A stretch of DNA of 64,000 bases from Paraburkholderia bryophila (GCF_013409255.1 NZ_JACCAS010000002.1:744001-808000); one strand, 5' to 3'; numbered from the stretch's first letter, positions 32,403 to 41,730 are shown. Notes: a model not told the origin generated them from the sequence alone. Translations and numbers: made by a program.

Positions 32403-34756
32403 GCGGCGTCAGCTCCGGCCGAAGCGCGCTGCCCGGCGAGGTGCTGCAGATCCTCGACGATCTGCTTCTGCGACATCACGCTCAGGTCGACGACTTCCCG
32501 CGCCTGCGCCACGTAATACGCCAACTGTTCGTCACTGCGTGCGAGCGACTTATCGAGCGCGGCTTCGATCCGCTCCAGATGCGTGACCAGCTTGTCGTTC
32601 GACTCGCCGAACACCTGCACGGCGCTGCCGAACGCTTCGCCGAGGCTCGCCACTTCGACGGCGCTGCCGGTCACCTGCGCGGCGATGTCGCCGAGCTTGC
32701 CGGTTTCGAGTTCGACCTTGTCGGTGAAGCGCGTGCCCACCCGCTCCAGCAGATCCGCCGACGTCGAAACCAGCGCGTCGACGGCCGTACGTTGTTCGGT
32801 GGACGCGTGATTCACGGCATCGAGCAGCGTCTCCAGCGTTTCCAGCAAGCGCGCGCGCTCCTGCAACATCGCGGTATCGCGAACCATGCTATCGGACAGT
32901 TTCTGCCGCAATTCGGCGACGACTTCAGCCGCGGCCTTCGGCGCTTCCGACGCAGCCTGCACCAGTTGCCCGATCTCGGCGATCGTCTCGCTCGCGTGCG
33001 CCTGCGTCTGAGCCGACATGTCGCGCGCGGTTTGCTCCAGCGTCGCGCAGATTTCCTGCTGACGGTTCGCGGTGCGTTCGCCGGCTTGTTCCCACTTCTC
33101 GCTCAATGCAGCGGCCATCGAATCGAGTTTTTCGGTCCATGCGGCCAGACGTTGTTCATCTTGCGCCGCCAGTTCCGTGCGCAGGTTCGCGGCGGCTTTG
33201 GGGGCTTCGGCTGCTGCATCCACGAGGCGACCGATCTCGGCGATCGTTGCGCTCGCATGCGTTTGCGTTTGCGCCGCGATGTCGCGCGCGGTTTGTTCCA
33301 GCGTCGCGCAGATTTCCTGCTGACGGTTCGCCGTGCGTTCGCCGGTCTGCTCCCACTTCTCATTCAACGCAGCGGCCATCGAACCGAGCTGTTCGGTCCA
33401 GGCCGCCAGCCGTTGTTCGTCCCGCGAGCCCAGCGCCGTCTGCAGATTCGCGTGCGACTCGCCGACATTGGCGAGCAACGACACCGAATGCTGCTCGAAA
33501 CTCGCCGCGGCCGCCGCCAGCGCTTGCCGATTGTTGTCCGCGAGCGTCTCGCCGACACGCTCCTGCCGCGACAACGCGTCGTTCCATGCCTGCGACACGC
33601 CCTGCGCGGTGGCATCCAGTCGCGCGGACACGCCGTCGAGCAAACCGGCCGAGCGTTGCTCGAACGTCTCCGTGAAGCGATCTAGCGTTGCCCGCAGATG
33701 CTCCGTCAGTTCCTCGCTCGAACGCTGATGTCCGGCCAGCGCCTTGTTCCAGATGTCGGCCACGTTCACGGCCGTCGCTTCAAAACCGTTCGACAACCCG
33801 TCCAGTTGCCGCTGCACGGCGTGCGAAACGCTGGCGTGCAACGCGGTGGTCTCGCGTGCGAGACCGGCCATCGTCGCTTCCATCACCGGCTGCAACGCCG
33901 CGCCGGCCGCGCGCGTGCTGTCGGCAACACTCTGCTTCAACGACTGCTCGACAGACGCGGCCAGCCGCGTATAAGCGGCCTCGGCCTTGCCATGAAACGC
34001 CTCCTGGCTGGCCACCTGACGCTCGCTCGACGCGAGACTCTGCTGTTCAATCGCCGACATCATCGACTGCAGGCGGTCGACCAGTGCGGGCATCACATCG
34101 GCCTGCCGTTGCAGAAGCCTGAAACTCTCGTCGCGCTGATGAGCCTGCGAATAGATGCGCAAGCTCGTCGCGATCTTCAGGTCGAGCGCTTGCGCCGCCT
34201 GCAACCGTTCGCGACGGCACAACGCGGCCAGCAGCCCGAGCATCGCGGAGGTGGACACGCCCGCGATCGACGTGCCGAATGCGAATCCCAAGCCCTTGAC
34301 CGGCGCGGCCAGCGAAGCACGAATCGCCTGCAGATCGGTCGAGCTTTCCAGCGCGAGGCCGGTGCCGCGTAACGTCGCGACCATGCCAAGCAGCGTGCCG
34401 AGCATGCCCAGCAGCACCAGCAGGCCGACCAGATACGGTGCGAGCGCGGGTCCGGGCAAGGCCACCCGCTCACCTTCGACGCGCAAACGCGCCGCGTTGC
34501 GCAAGCTCGGATGCAACGAGTCGAGCCAGCCGCCCAGGCTCGACGGCGGTCCGGACAGCGCCGCGACGGCGCGCGTCAACGTGCCGGTCGCCTGGTTGTA
34601 ACGATGCAGTTCGAGCGAGCCCGCCAGATAGCACACACCGATCAACAAGGTGACGGCCAGCGCCAGCGGGTTCGAACCGAGGTAACCCACGGCGATCCAG
34701 CACACGGCGGCCAGGCCGGCCAGAAATACAACGAGATCAATACGATATCTGGACAT
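32399..34756 (-). CDS. DUF802 protein: MotA/ExbB/ZorA-like membrane part with very long coiled-coil tail
   Basis: A 785-residue protein. Hydrophobic segments lie at about 8-28, 30-50, 102-125 and 146-172. The third and fourth carry the MotA/TolQ/ExbB-type pattern LLGMLGTLLGMVATLRGTG, then PVKGLGFAFGTSIAGVSTSA. The remaining 600 residues are an almost unbroken Ala/Glu/Gln coiled coil, with an 87-residue unit repeated nearly exactly (DEQRLAAWTE-initiated) and further related copies around it. The start is the ATG giving MSRYRIDLVVF, 10 bases after DUF3348. The architecture is that of ZorA, whose tail projects into the cytoplasm from a five-subunit motor. The C-terminal end overlaps the MotB-like gene. 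Confidence 0.83.
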   Translation of the reverse strand: MSRYRIDLVVFLAGLAAVCWIAVGYLGSNPLALAVTLLIGVCYLAGSLELHRYNQATGTLTRAVAALSGPPSSLGGWLDSLHPSLRNAARLRVEGERVALPGPALAPYLVGLLVLLGMLGTLLGMVATLRGTGLALESSTDLQAIRASLAAPVKGLGFAFGTSIAGVSTSAMLGLLAALCRRERLQAAQALDLKIATSLRIYSQAHQRDESFRLLQRQADVMPALVDRLQSMMSAIEQQSLASSERQVASQEAFHGKAEAAYTRLAASVEQSLKQSVADSTRAAGAALQPVMEATMAGLARETTALHASVSHAVQRQLDGLSNGFEATAVNVADIWNKALAGHQRSSEELTEHLRATLDRFTETFEQRSAGLLDGVSARLDATAQGVSQAWNDALSRQERVGETLADNNRQALAAAAASFEQHSVSLLANVGESHANLQTALGSRDEQRLAAWTEQLGSMAAALNEKWEQTGERTANRQQEICATLEQTARDIAAQTQTHASATIAEIGRLVDAAAEAPKAAANLRTELAAQDEQRLAAWTEKLDSMAAALSEKWEQAGERTANRQQEICATLEQTARDMSAQTQAHASETIAEIGQLVQAASEAPKAAAEVVAELRQKLSDSMVRDTAMLQERARLLETLETLLDAVNHASTEQRTAVDALVSTSADLLERVGTRFTDKVELETGKLGDIAAQVTGSAVEVASLGEAFGSAVQVFGESNDKLVTHLERIEAALDKSLARSDEQLAYYVAQAREVVDLSVMSQKQIVEDLQHLAGQRASAGADAA
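32900..33421 (-). repeat. 261-bp tandem duplication inside the DUF802 gene
   Basis: Two copies with a 261-base period (33421-33161 and 33160-32900) encode near-identical 87-residue units beginning DEQRLAAWTE and containing ERTANRQQEICATLEQTARD. The high similarity at both levels suggests a recent in-frame duplication that lengthened the coiled-coil tail. Confidence 0.8.
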
Positions 34757-34766
34757 AGTGTCCCAG

Positions 34767-35546
34767 TTAGCTGGTGCGAAGAGCCGCGAGCAACCCTTCG
34801 ACCGGTTGAAAACGAACGTCCAGTTCAGCAAGCAACACGCTCTGCATGTCCTTGCGGAACACGTCCAGCCATGCGCCGGGCGTTACCGCCGCGACGTCGT
34901 CCGAGGCCACGGCGGCGGCCAGCGCCGCCTGCTCCGCCGCGCGCAAGCGCTCGAAGTGCCCGGCCAGCAGACCGGGCACGCTGCCCAGCAGGTTCCGCTC
35001 ACGCTCGCCGAGCGCGCGCTCCATGACGGCGTCCAGCACCGCGAGCCGCGCCAGTGCGGGCGTTTTGGCGGCCAGCAGGCTGCGCAGGCGCACGCGTAAC
35101 GTGCCGACCGCAGTTTCCATCGACTGCTGCAACGCCTGGTAGCGCTGCCGGAACACCGCGTAATCGGGCGCCGCGTCGGCCGGCGCGGGCTGCGACGGCA
35201 TGTGGGCGTGCGGGTTTCCATACGGATGGGCCTGCGGGTGGGCAAATCCGCGCCGCTTGCTCGCCACGAGCACGCTGTCGCCCGCCACGGACTTCGTCAG
35301 CGAAACGCGCACGCGTGCGCATTCGTCCTCTTCGGCGCGGCCGAACGCCCGCGCCCCGGCCGGCACTGCCGGCGGCGCGCCGTTCAGCGCCGACGACAGC
35401 GCAATAGCGTCGGTCCAGCCGAGCCATTGGCTAAGCCGGTCCGAGAGCGATTGCCGGGATTCGGGGACATCGACATCCGCCAGACGAGCCAACAGGCGAA
35501 TGAGCGCCGGGCCGCTAAGAGCTGTGCGCTGGGGGGCTTGCAACAT
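34767..35546 (-). CDS. DUF3348 family protein
   Basis: A 259-residue soluble protein, helical, with no membrane segment. The N terminus TALSGPALIRLLARLADVDV, then SRQSLSDRLSQWLGWTDAIA, is characteristic of DUF3348. A His/Pro-rich loop (AHPQAHPYGNPHAHMPSQP) lies near the middle. It is the first gene of the four-gene unit, ending 10 bases before the DUF802 start. Function unknown; it may be a cytoplasmic effector or assembly factor of the motor-like pair. Confidence 0.8.
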   Translation of the reverse strand: MLQAPQRTALSGPALIRLLARLADVDVPESRQSLSDRLSQWLGWTDAIALSSALNGAPPAVPAGARAFGRAEEDECARVRVSLTKSVAGDSVLVASKRRGFAHPQAHPYGNPHAHMPSQPAPADAAPDYAVFRQRYQALQQSMETAVGTLRVRLRSLLAAKTPALARLAVLDAVMERALGERERNLLGSVPGLLAGHFERLRAAEQAALAAAVASDDVAAVTPGAWLDVFRKDMQSVLLAELDVRFQPVEGLLAALRTS

Positions 35547-35701
35547 ACCACCGGAGTCAAAAAAGTCAGCAGTTTACACGCTGCCGGGGTGGAAGCTGCC
35601 GCCGCGCGATTTAGCGGGCCCGCAAGAGAGGGTTTTCGAAGGACGCGGCGCGGCCGTGAAGCCTGCTTCGAGGTGCCGCGCCGGTGGGTGACAACCCGGC
35701 T

Positions 35702-36646
35702 TTACTGGGGCGAAACGCTCGCGTCGAAGCGCAGGTTGTCGCGCATCCATTGCTCCATCGAGCAGACGGCGAGCTGCTTTTGCGCGTTGAAGGTGCGCGC
35801 CTTGTGCCACGACACGCCGGCCCCTTCCGCGAACACCACGCGGTATTTGCACAGCGAGTCGCCCGGCTGCGTCGCGAGTTCGCTCATCAATTGCGGCACG
35901 CTCCATGCCACGCGCCGCGATTTCACGCCGCGCATCGCGTCGATGCCGTCCGCGAGTTGGCCGTAGGTGACGGTATCGCCCGCCACGTAGACGATTTCGT
36001 CCGCAATACGCGGTTCGGTGAAAACGATCTCGGCGGTCAGCATGCCGATGTCGTCGGCGGTAGTGACAGTCACCGCGTTGTCCCAACTGCCGAGCGCATG
36101 AACCGTGTTGCGTTCGAAGTCCACCACGCCGAACGACGGCTCGAACAGGAAACTCGTGAACATGCCCGTCGACACGATCACCCATTCCGTGTTCTGTTGC
36201 GCGCGCAACAGATCGCGCACGTCGAGTTGTTCGTCGAACAGATCCTGCGCGCTGCCCCGGCCGATCACGTCATAGTCGACGCCGAACTGCCACGGGAAAT
36301 AGCGTTTGATGCCAGCTTCAAGCGCGGCGCGCGCGAGCTTGAGCTGCACACCTTTGCCGCCGACGAACCCGGTGCACGAAATCACCGTATCGAAGCGCCG
36401 GAACAGGTCGGCAAGCGACGCATCGGACAGCGCGTTGAGGTCGCCCGGCACGAGTTCGATAGCCAGCGCGCGCAGTTCGGCAACATCTTTCTGCTTGGCC
36501 GGATCGTTCGAATCGAGCGCCGATGGGCGCAGCAACGCGGCGACCGACACGCCCGTCTTCACGGCGGCAAGGCGCGCGAGATTGCGCAAGACGGCCATGC
36601 CGAGCTCACCGGCGCCGAGGACGAGAATGGATTGAGGATGCGACAT
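35702..36646 (-). CDS. NmrA-like NAD(P)-binding reductase (isoflavone-reductase type)
   Basis: A 314-residue protein of the atypical short-chain dehydrogenase group. It begins with the Rossmann motif ILVLGAGELGMAVLRNLARL. Further features are DTVISCTGFVGGKGVQLKL, AGIKRYFPWQFGVDYDVIGR with the family lysine/arginine region, and the substrate-side segment STGMFTSFLFEPSFGVVDF. Members act as aromatic alcohol or isoflavone reductases, or as redox-sensing NmrA proteins. AGGTCACC precedes the ATG. It is divergent from a LysR regulator across 325 bases containing an interrupted palindrome, suggesting control by that regulator. Confidence 0.83.
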   Translation of the reverse strand: MSHPQSILVLGAGELGMAVLRNLARLAAVKTGVSVAALLRPSALDSNDPAKQKDVAELRALAIELVPGDLNALSDASLADLFRRFDTVISCTGFVGGKGVQLKLARAALEAGIKRYFPWQFGVDYDVIGRGSAQDLFDEQLDVRDLLRAQQNTEWVIVSTGMFTSFLFEPSFGVVDFERNTVHALGSWDNAVTVTTADDIGMLTAEIVFTEPRIADEIVYVAGDTVTYGQLADGIDAMRGVKSRRVAWSVPQLMSELATQPGDSLCKYRVVFAEGAGVSWHKARTFNAQKQLAVCSMEQWMRDNLRFDASVSPQ

Positions 36647-36971
36647 GGTGGTGACCTTTTCTGACAGGCAATAAAGTGGAAAAGCGAGGTTTGAAAACCG
36701 TGCGGGCGCGAACGTGATCCGCCGTGACCGGCGCGGTATTTCGCAGTGGCTTCAGGCAGGAGTCAGCCTGACGATCTGGAGTCTAGTGGCGCGAGGCATC
36801 GGCATTGTTCGCCGCTACGGAATTGACAACGCGAGCCTCGCGAACGCCGGGTTCGGGCGCGCGCGGACATCGCGCCGGCCAGGCGCAACGCGCCGGGGTA
36901 TCCCTGTAAGATGAATCCCGCTTCAACGCGCTCACGGACAGCGCGACACGAACCGCACAGGTGCCCGGCTC
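36647..36971. other. Intergenic region with candidate LysR operator
   Basis: No gene is supported here. TCAGGC-N8-GCCTGA at 36752-36771 is a perfect interrupted palindrome of the size bound by LysR regulators. It lies between the divergent NmrA-type reductase and LysR genes, about 105 bases from the former and 200 from the latter. Confidence 0.5.
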
Positions 36972-37883
36972 ATGGACAAACTTCAAGCGATGACCACGTT
37001 TGTGCGCATCGTCGAGGCTCAAAGCTTCAGCAAGGCAGCCGAAACGCTCGCGCTGCCCCGTTCGTCGGTCACGACAATCATCAAGCAACTGGAGCGCGAA
37101 CTAGGCGCCGCGCTGCTTCGCCGCAGCACCCGAACGCTCAGTCTGACCGACGCGGGCGAGCGCTACTACGCGTCATGCCGCGCGATCCTCGCGGAAATCG
37201 CGCGCGCGGAAAGCGAACTGTCGACCGACGCCACCGCGCCGCGCGGACGCGTGCGAGCGGACATGCCGGGCGTGATCGGCCGCGGCCTGGTGTTGCCGCG
37301 GCTCAAGGATTTCGAGCAGCGCTTTCCCGGCATCGAACTCGTGCTCGGTCTGAGCGATCGCCCCGCGGACCTAATCTACGACGGCATCGACTGCGTGATT
37401 CGCACCGGCGCGCTGGCGGATTCAACGCTGACCGGCCGTCGCGTCGGGCAGTTGAACTGGATCACCTGCGCGTCGCCGCGCTATCTGAAGGAGCACGGCG
37501 AACCCGATACCGTGGCCTCGCTGGTGGATCACCGTGCGGTCAACTACATCTCGAACGCGACCGGCCGGCCGCTCGACTGGCGCTTTCACGTTCATGGCGA
37601 GCAGCTCACGCTGAGCATGCCGAGCCGCTTCGCCGTCAACGAAACCGAGGCCTATCTACAGTGCGGTCTCGAAGGATTGGGGTTGATCCAGCTGTCGGAG
37701 TTCGTCGCGTTGCCGTATCTTCAATCGGGCCGTTTGAAGGAAGTGCTGGCCGACGCGAGGAGCTCGCCGGTGCCGGTTTCTATCGTCTATCCGGATGGCC
37801 GCAACGCGAGCGGCGCGACCCGGGCGTTCGTGGAGTGGGTCGTGGAATTGTTCGAACACAGCGACTTGGGGCGAGGCCAATGA
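36972..37883 (+). CDS. LysR-family transcriptional regulator
   Basis: A 303-residue regulator with the N-terminal helix-turn-helix (MTTFVRIVEAQSFSKAAETL, then PRSSVTTIIKQLERELGAAL) and the effector-binding domain from about residue 90 (GRVRADMPGVIGRGLVLPRL). It belongs to the large CrgA/DmlR-like group with a short linker. It overlaps the DadA-like oxidase gene by four bases (ATGA), so the two are coexpressed, and it is divergent from the NmrA-type reductase gene. Effector unknown. Confidence 0.9.
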   Translation: MDKLQAMTTFVRIVEAQSFSKAAETLALPRSSVTTIIKQLERELGAALLRRSTRTLSLTDAGERYYASCRAILAEIARAESELSTDATAPRGRVRADMPGVIGRGLVLPRLKDFEQRFPGIELVLGLSDRPADLIYDGIDCVIRTGALADSTLTGRRVGQLNWITCASPRYLKEHGEPDTVASLVDHRAVNYISNATGRPLDWRFHVHGEQLTLSMPSRFAVNETEAYLQCGLEGLGLIQLSEFVALPYLQSGRLKEVLADARSSPVPVSIVYPDGRNASGATRAFVEWVVELFEHSDLGRGQ

Positions 37884-39121
37884 ACCGCATTCCATTCGAC
37901 ACCGTGGTACTCGGCGCGGGCATTGTCGGCGTGTGCGTCGCCGTGCATCTGCAGAAGCGCGGCCGCCAGGTCGCACTGGTCGATCGCAAGCTGCCGGGCA
38001 ATGAGACGTCGTTCGGCAACGCCGGGTTGATCCAGCGCGAAGGCGTCTATCCGTACGCGTTTCCGCGCGACCTGGACACCTTGCTTCGCTACGCGCGCAA
38101 CCAGTCGCCGGACGTTCGTTACCATGCCGCCGCGCTGTTCAAGGTGGCGCCGTTCCTGTGGCAATACTGGCGCAATTCGCACCCCGCCACGCACGCGGCG
38201 ATCGCCAAGTCGTATTCGACGCTGATCGAGCGCAGCGTGAGCGAGCACCGTGCGCTGGCCGCCGCGGCCGACGCAAGCGCGTTGTTGCGTCCGATCGGCT
38301 GGATGAAGGTGTTTCGCAGCGCAGCGGCTCACGACAAGGAAATCCGCGTCGCCGAACGCTGGCACGCCGAGTACGGTGTCGAGTTCGACGCGCTCGACGC
38401 CGCTCGTCTGCAGCAGATGGAACCCGATCTCGACGGGACCCTGCTCGGCGCGGTGCGCTATCCGGAGTCCGATTCGGTGAGCGATCCGCATGCGCTCGTC
38501 ACCGCCTACACGAAATATTTCGAAGCGCTGGGCGGCCGCTTTTTTATCGGCGATGCGGACACGCTTCGCGAGGGTTGGGAGGTCGATACGCAAGCGGGAA
38601 CGATCGCGGCGCAATCGGCGGTCGTCGCGTTGGGACCGTGGTCGGATCCGCTGACCTCACGACTGGGTTACCGCCTGCCCCTCGCCGTCAAACGCGGATA
38701 TCACATGCACTACGCGCCGCAAGGAGCGGCCCGTTTGAATCATCCGGTGCTGGATGCCGAGACCGGCTACGTGCTCGCGCCGATGGCGCGCGGCATCCGC
38801 CTGACCACCGGTGCGGAAATCGCCTTGTACGATGCGCCCAAAACGCCGGCGCAACTCGCCGCGGTCGAACCGGTTGCACGCAAGCTGTTCCCGCTAGGCG
38901 AGCGACTGGACGACGAACCGTGGATGGGTCGCCGTCCCTGCACGCCCGACATGATGCCGATCATCGGGCCCGCGCGAAATCATCGGGACTTGTGGCTCGC
39001 GTTGGGTCACGCGCATCACGGGTTGACGCTTGGCCCGATCACGGGTCGCCTGATCGCCGAAATGATGACGGGCGAGGAGACGGTAGTGGATCCGCGGCCG
39101 TTCAGGGTGGAGCGGTTCTAG
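37880..39121 (+). CDS. DadA-like FAD-dependent D-amino-acid dehydrogenase/oxidase
   Basis: A 413-residue flavoprotein of the DAO/GlyOx family. The FAD-binding motif VVLGAGIVGVCVAVHLQKRG is at the N terminus. Family features follow: KLPGNETSFGNAGLIQREGV, GWMKVFRS and, near the end, GRRPCTPDMMPIIGP and LALGHAHHGLTLGPITGRLI. These match D-amino-acid dehydrogenase small subunits (DadA), which oxidise D-amino acids to 2-oxo acids and pass electrons to the respiratory chain. The start is fixed by the overlap with the LysR gene. The preferred amino acid cannot be told. Confidence 0.85.
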   Translation: MNRIPFDTVVLGAGIVGVCVAVHLQKRGRQVALVDRKLPGNETSFGNAGLIQREGVYPYAFPRDLDTLLRYARNQSPDVRYHAAALFKVAPFLWQYWRNSHPATHAAIAKSYSTLIERSVSEHRALAAAADASALLRPIGWMKVFRSAAAHDKEIRVAERWHAEYGVEFDALDAARLQQMEPDLDGTLLGAVRYPESDSVSDPHALVTAYTKYFEALGGRFFIGDADTLREGWEVDTQAGTIAAQSAVVALGPWSDPLTSRLGYRLPLAVKRGYHMHYAPQGAARLNHPVLDAETGYVLAPMARGIRLTTGAEIALYDAPKTPAQLAAVEPVARKLFPLGERLDDEPWMGRRPCTPDMMPIIGPARNHRDLWLALGHAHHGLTLGPITGRLIAEMMTGEETVVDPRPFRVERF

Positions 39122-39160
39122 ATTCCCGACGCGGGCTTAGGCTTAGGCCGCGTTGAAAGC

Positions 39161-39186
39161 GTGGCGGGTGGCGGGTGGCGGGTGGC
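39161..39186. repeat. GTGGCGG tandem repeat
   Basis: Three direct copies of the seven-base unit plus a partial fourth, just after the DadA-like gene. No function is apparent. Confidence 0.7.
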
Positions 39187-39338
39187 AAAAAACCACACCA
39201 GATATTTAGACAAGCAGACGGTGCCACGCGCCTTACAGACCGTATCAAATCTCGCCCTTCCTCGCTCAAATTCGGCCATCGTCGAATTAATACGCCGAAT
39301 CAAATCCCCCATTCCCCGTCCTCCCCGCACGTTTTTCG

Positions 39339-39355
39339 TTGAGAACGCTTCTCAA
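39339..39355 (+). promoter_or_regulatory. Candidate Fur box
   Basis: TTGAGAA-CGC-TTCTCAA is a perfect inverted repeat lying 114 bases before the Fiu-like receptor start. It fits the 7-1-7 form of the Fur consensus (TGAGAAN-N-NTTCTCA) and adjoins AT-rich sequence that could hold the promoter. Iron repression of the receptor operon is the expected consequence. Confidence 0.65.
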
Positions 39356-39469
39356 TTACAACTACATTGCATAGAATGCACGCCGAAAACACTTTGTAAT
39401 AAACATGGAATGGCCGGGTAAGGTTGATGAAACAACATCCCAGGTCGCCAGCACTCGACGGGGAAAAAA

Positions 39470-41719
39470 ATGAAGTTGCGGTCCGACGAACCTAAGCTCG
39501 GGAAAATCAGCACGACACTGTGCGGCATGCTGGCCGCCGGCCCTGCTCTGGCACAGGGCACCGCCGGCACGGCGCCGCCCGACAAGGAGAGTCAGCTCGC
39601 GCCGATCGCCGTGCAGGGTCAGGCGGACCACGGCTTCAAGACCGATCGCTCGGCGTCGGACAAATTCACCGCGCCGCTCGTCGACACGCCGAAGTCGGTG
39701 ACCGTGATTCCGCAGGAACTGATCAAAAGCACCGGCGCCGCAACGCTGACCGAAGCGCTGCGCACCGTGCCGGGCATCACCTTCGGCGCCGGCGAAGGCG
39801 GCAATCCGCTCGGCGACCGGCCGTTCATTCGCGGCTACGACGCCCAGGGCAGCACGTTCATCGACGGCATGCGCGACGTTGGCGCGACCACCCACGAAGT
39901 GTTCAACATCGAAAGCGTCGAAGTCACAAAGGGTTCGGACGGCGCCTACGGCGGCCGTGGCGGCGCGGGCGGCAGCATCAACCTGATCACCAAGGCGCCG
40001 CATCTGGGCAATTCCGCCGACGGCAGCGCGGGCCTCGGCACCGACCGTTACCGCCGCTTCACCGCGGACGGCAACTGGCAAATGGCCGATCACGCGGCGT
40101 TCCGCCTGAACGTGATGAGCCACAACAACGACGTGCCGGGCCGCGACTCGGTCAACAACGAGCGCTGGGGCATCGCGCCGTCGTTCACCTACGGGCTCGG
40201 CACGCCGACCCGCGTCACCGCGAGCTACTACCACCTCGCCACCGACGACCTGCCGGACAGCGGCATTCCGTATTTCTACACGACCACCAACAAGCCGGCC
40301 AACGTCGGCACGATCTTTCCGGCCAACGTGGACCGTCACAACTTCTACGGCCTGATCGACCGCGATTTTCGCAAGACGACTTCGGACATCGGCACGGTGC
40401 GTATTGAGCACGACATCAACAGCAATCTGACGATCCGCAACACCACGCGCTATACGAAGGCGACCCAGGACTACATCTGGACCCAGCCCGACGACAGCCA
40501 GGGCAACGTGCTGAACGGCATGGTGTGGCGCCGCGCGAATACGCGGGCGAGCGACGTCTACAGTCTCGCGAATCAGACTGAGTTGTTCGGCGAGTTCAAG
40601 ACGGGTTTCCTCAAGCACAGCTTCACCACCGGCCTCGAAGTGTCGCGCGAAACCAGCGTGAACGATTCGTACACCGTGGCCGCGGCGACCGGCGCGATCT
40701 GCAAGACCAAGGGCATTGGCGCGGCGTCGGGCTATAACTGCACGAGCCTGTGGTCGCCGAATCCGAACGACCCGTGGGCCGGTTCCGTGCGTCAGACCAA
40801 CGACCCGAGCGAACAGCGCACCGTCACCAAATCGGTGTACGCGTTCGACACGATCGAATTGACGAAGCGCTGGCAAGCGAACGTCGGCCTGCGCGTCGAC
40901 GATTACTCGACCGATCTGCGTAACACGGTGGCCAACGGCGGCAATCGCGTTTCGCGCGACGACACGCTGTTCAACTACCAGTTCGGCCTCGTCTTCAAAC
41001 CGGCCACGAACGGCAGTGTCTATGCGTCGATCGCGACGTCGTCGACGCCGGCCGGCGCCTTGCTCGGCCAGGGCAGCGAAACGCAGTCCTTGACGCCGGG
41101 CCGCGGCGGGGTAGGCGCAAACGCCGCCCAGCTCGTGCCGGAAAAGAACCGCAGCATCGAACTCGGCACCAAGTGGAACGTGCTGAACAACAAGCTCTCG
41201 CTGACCGGCGCGCTGTTCCAGATCGACACGACCAATGCGCGCGTCACGCTGCCGAACAACGAATACGCGATGGTGGGCAACAAGCGCGTGCAAGGTGTCG
41301 AATTCGGCGTGGCCGGTCAATTGACGAACAAGTGGCAAGTGTTCGGCGGCTACACGTACATGAAGAGCGAGTTGCGCGACAACGGCAAGACCACGTCGGA
41401 CAACGGCCATCAGTTCCCGAACACGCCGAAGAACAGCATCAGTTTGTGGACCAGCTACGACGTGTTGCCGAAGTTCACGATCGGCGGCGGCGCGTTCTAT
41501 ATGTCGCAGGTGTACGGCGACACGGCGAACCTGCGCGCGGTGCCGTCTTACTGGCGCTTCGACGGCGTGGCGACGTACCGGATCAACAAGAAGGTCGATC
41601 TGCAACTGAACGTGCAGAACATCTTCAACCGTACGTATTACGACCAGGCGTATCCGGCGCACTATGCGTCGATCGCGGCCGGGCGTTCGGCGTTCCTGAC
41701 GCTCAACGCGCATTACTAG
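39470..41719 (+). CDS. fiu: TonB-dependent catecholate siderophore receptor, Fiu-like
   Basis: A 749-residue outer-membrane receptor. The signal peptide ends near AGPALAQ. The plug domain begins LAPIAVQGQ and contains TPKSVTVIPQELIKSTGAAT, then RPFIRGYDAQGSTFIDGMRD; the 22-stranded barrel ends in the aromatic-rich FLTLNAHY. Sequence and context match E. coli Fiu, which takes up ferric catecholate monomers such as dihydroxybenzoylserine. As in E. coli, a ybiX-type hydroxylase gene lies downstream, here with a Sel1 gene in between. A candidate Fur box precedes it. Exact siderophore unknown. Confidence 0.88.
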   Translation: MKLRSDEPKLGKISTTLCGMLAAGPALAQGTAGTAPPDKESQLAPIAVQGQADHGFKTDRSASDKFTAPLVDTPKSVTVIPQELIKSTGAATLTEALRTVPGITFGAGEGGNPLGDRPFIRGYDAQGSTFIDGMRDVGATTHEVFNIESVEVTKGSDGAYGGRGGAGGSINLITKAPHLGNSADGSAGLGTDRYRRFTADGNWQMADHAAFRLNVMSHNNDVPGRDSVNNERWGIAPSFTYGLGTPTRVTASYYHLATDDLPDSGIPYFYTTTNKPANVGTIFPANVDRHNFYGLIDRDFRKTTSDIGTVRIEHDINSNLTIRNTTRYTKATQDYIWTQPDDSQGNVLNGMVWRRANTRASDVYSLANQTELFGEFKTGFLKHSFTTGLEVSRETSVNDSYTVAAATGAICKTKGIGAASGYNCTSLWSPNPNDPWAGSVRQTNDPSEQRTVTKSVYAFDTIELTKRWQANVGLRVDDYSTDLRNTVANGGNRVSRDDTLFNYQFGLVFKPATNGSVYASIATSSTPAGALLGQGSETQSLTPGRGGVGANAAQLVPEKNRSIELGTKWNVLNNKLSLTGALFQIDTTNARVTLPNNEYAMVGNKRVQGVEFGVAGQLTNKWQVFGGYTYMKSELRDNGKTTSDNGHQFPNTPKNSISLWTSYDVLPKFTIGGGAFYMSQVYGDTANLRAVPSYWRFDGVATYRINKKVDLQLNVQNIFNRTYYDQAYPAHYASIAAGRSAFLTLNAHY

Positions 41720-41730
41720 GCAGTGGCGCG

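Larger units (their letters stand above)
39122..39469. other. Intergenic region upstream of the siderophore receptor
   Basis: No gene is supported in these 348 bases. They contain a short GTGGCGG tandem repeat (39161-39186), an AT-rich stretch and a candidate Fur box at 39339-39355. The receptor's ribosome-binding region is GGGG at 39460-39463 followed by a run of seven A. Confidence 0.5.

Noticed and set aside
31076..35546. Calling the DUF802/OmpA block a Zorya defence system
   Set aside because: ZorC, ZorD or ZorE are absent and the block appears to be common in Burkholderia genomes; only the motor pair is similar.
39161..39186. The GTGGCGG repeat as an attachment or regulatory site
   Set aside because: Short, simple and without dyad or partner copy elsewhere in the window; most likely slippage.
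39362..41713. A long open frame on the minus strand opposite the Fiu-like receptor gene
   Set aside because: The translation is a Val/Arg/His-rich artefact of the receptor's codon bias; the receptor itself has signal, plug and barrel.
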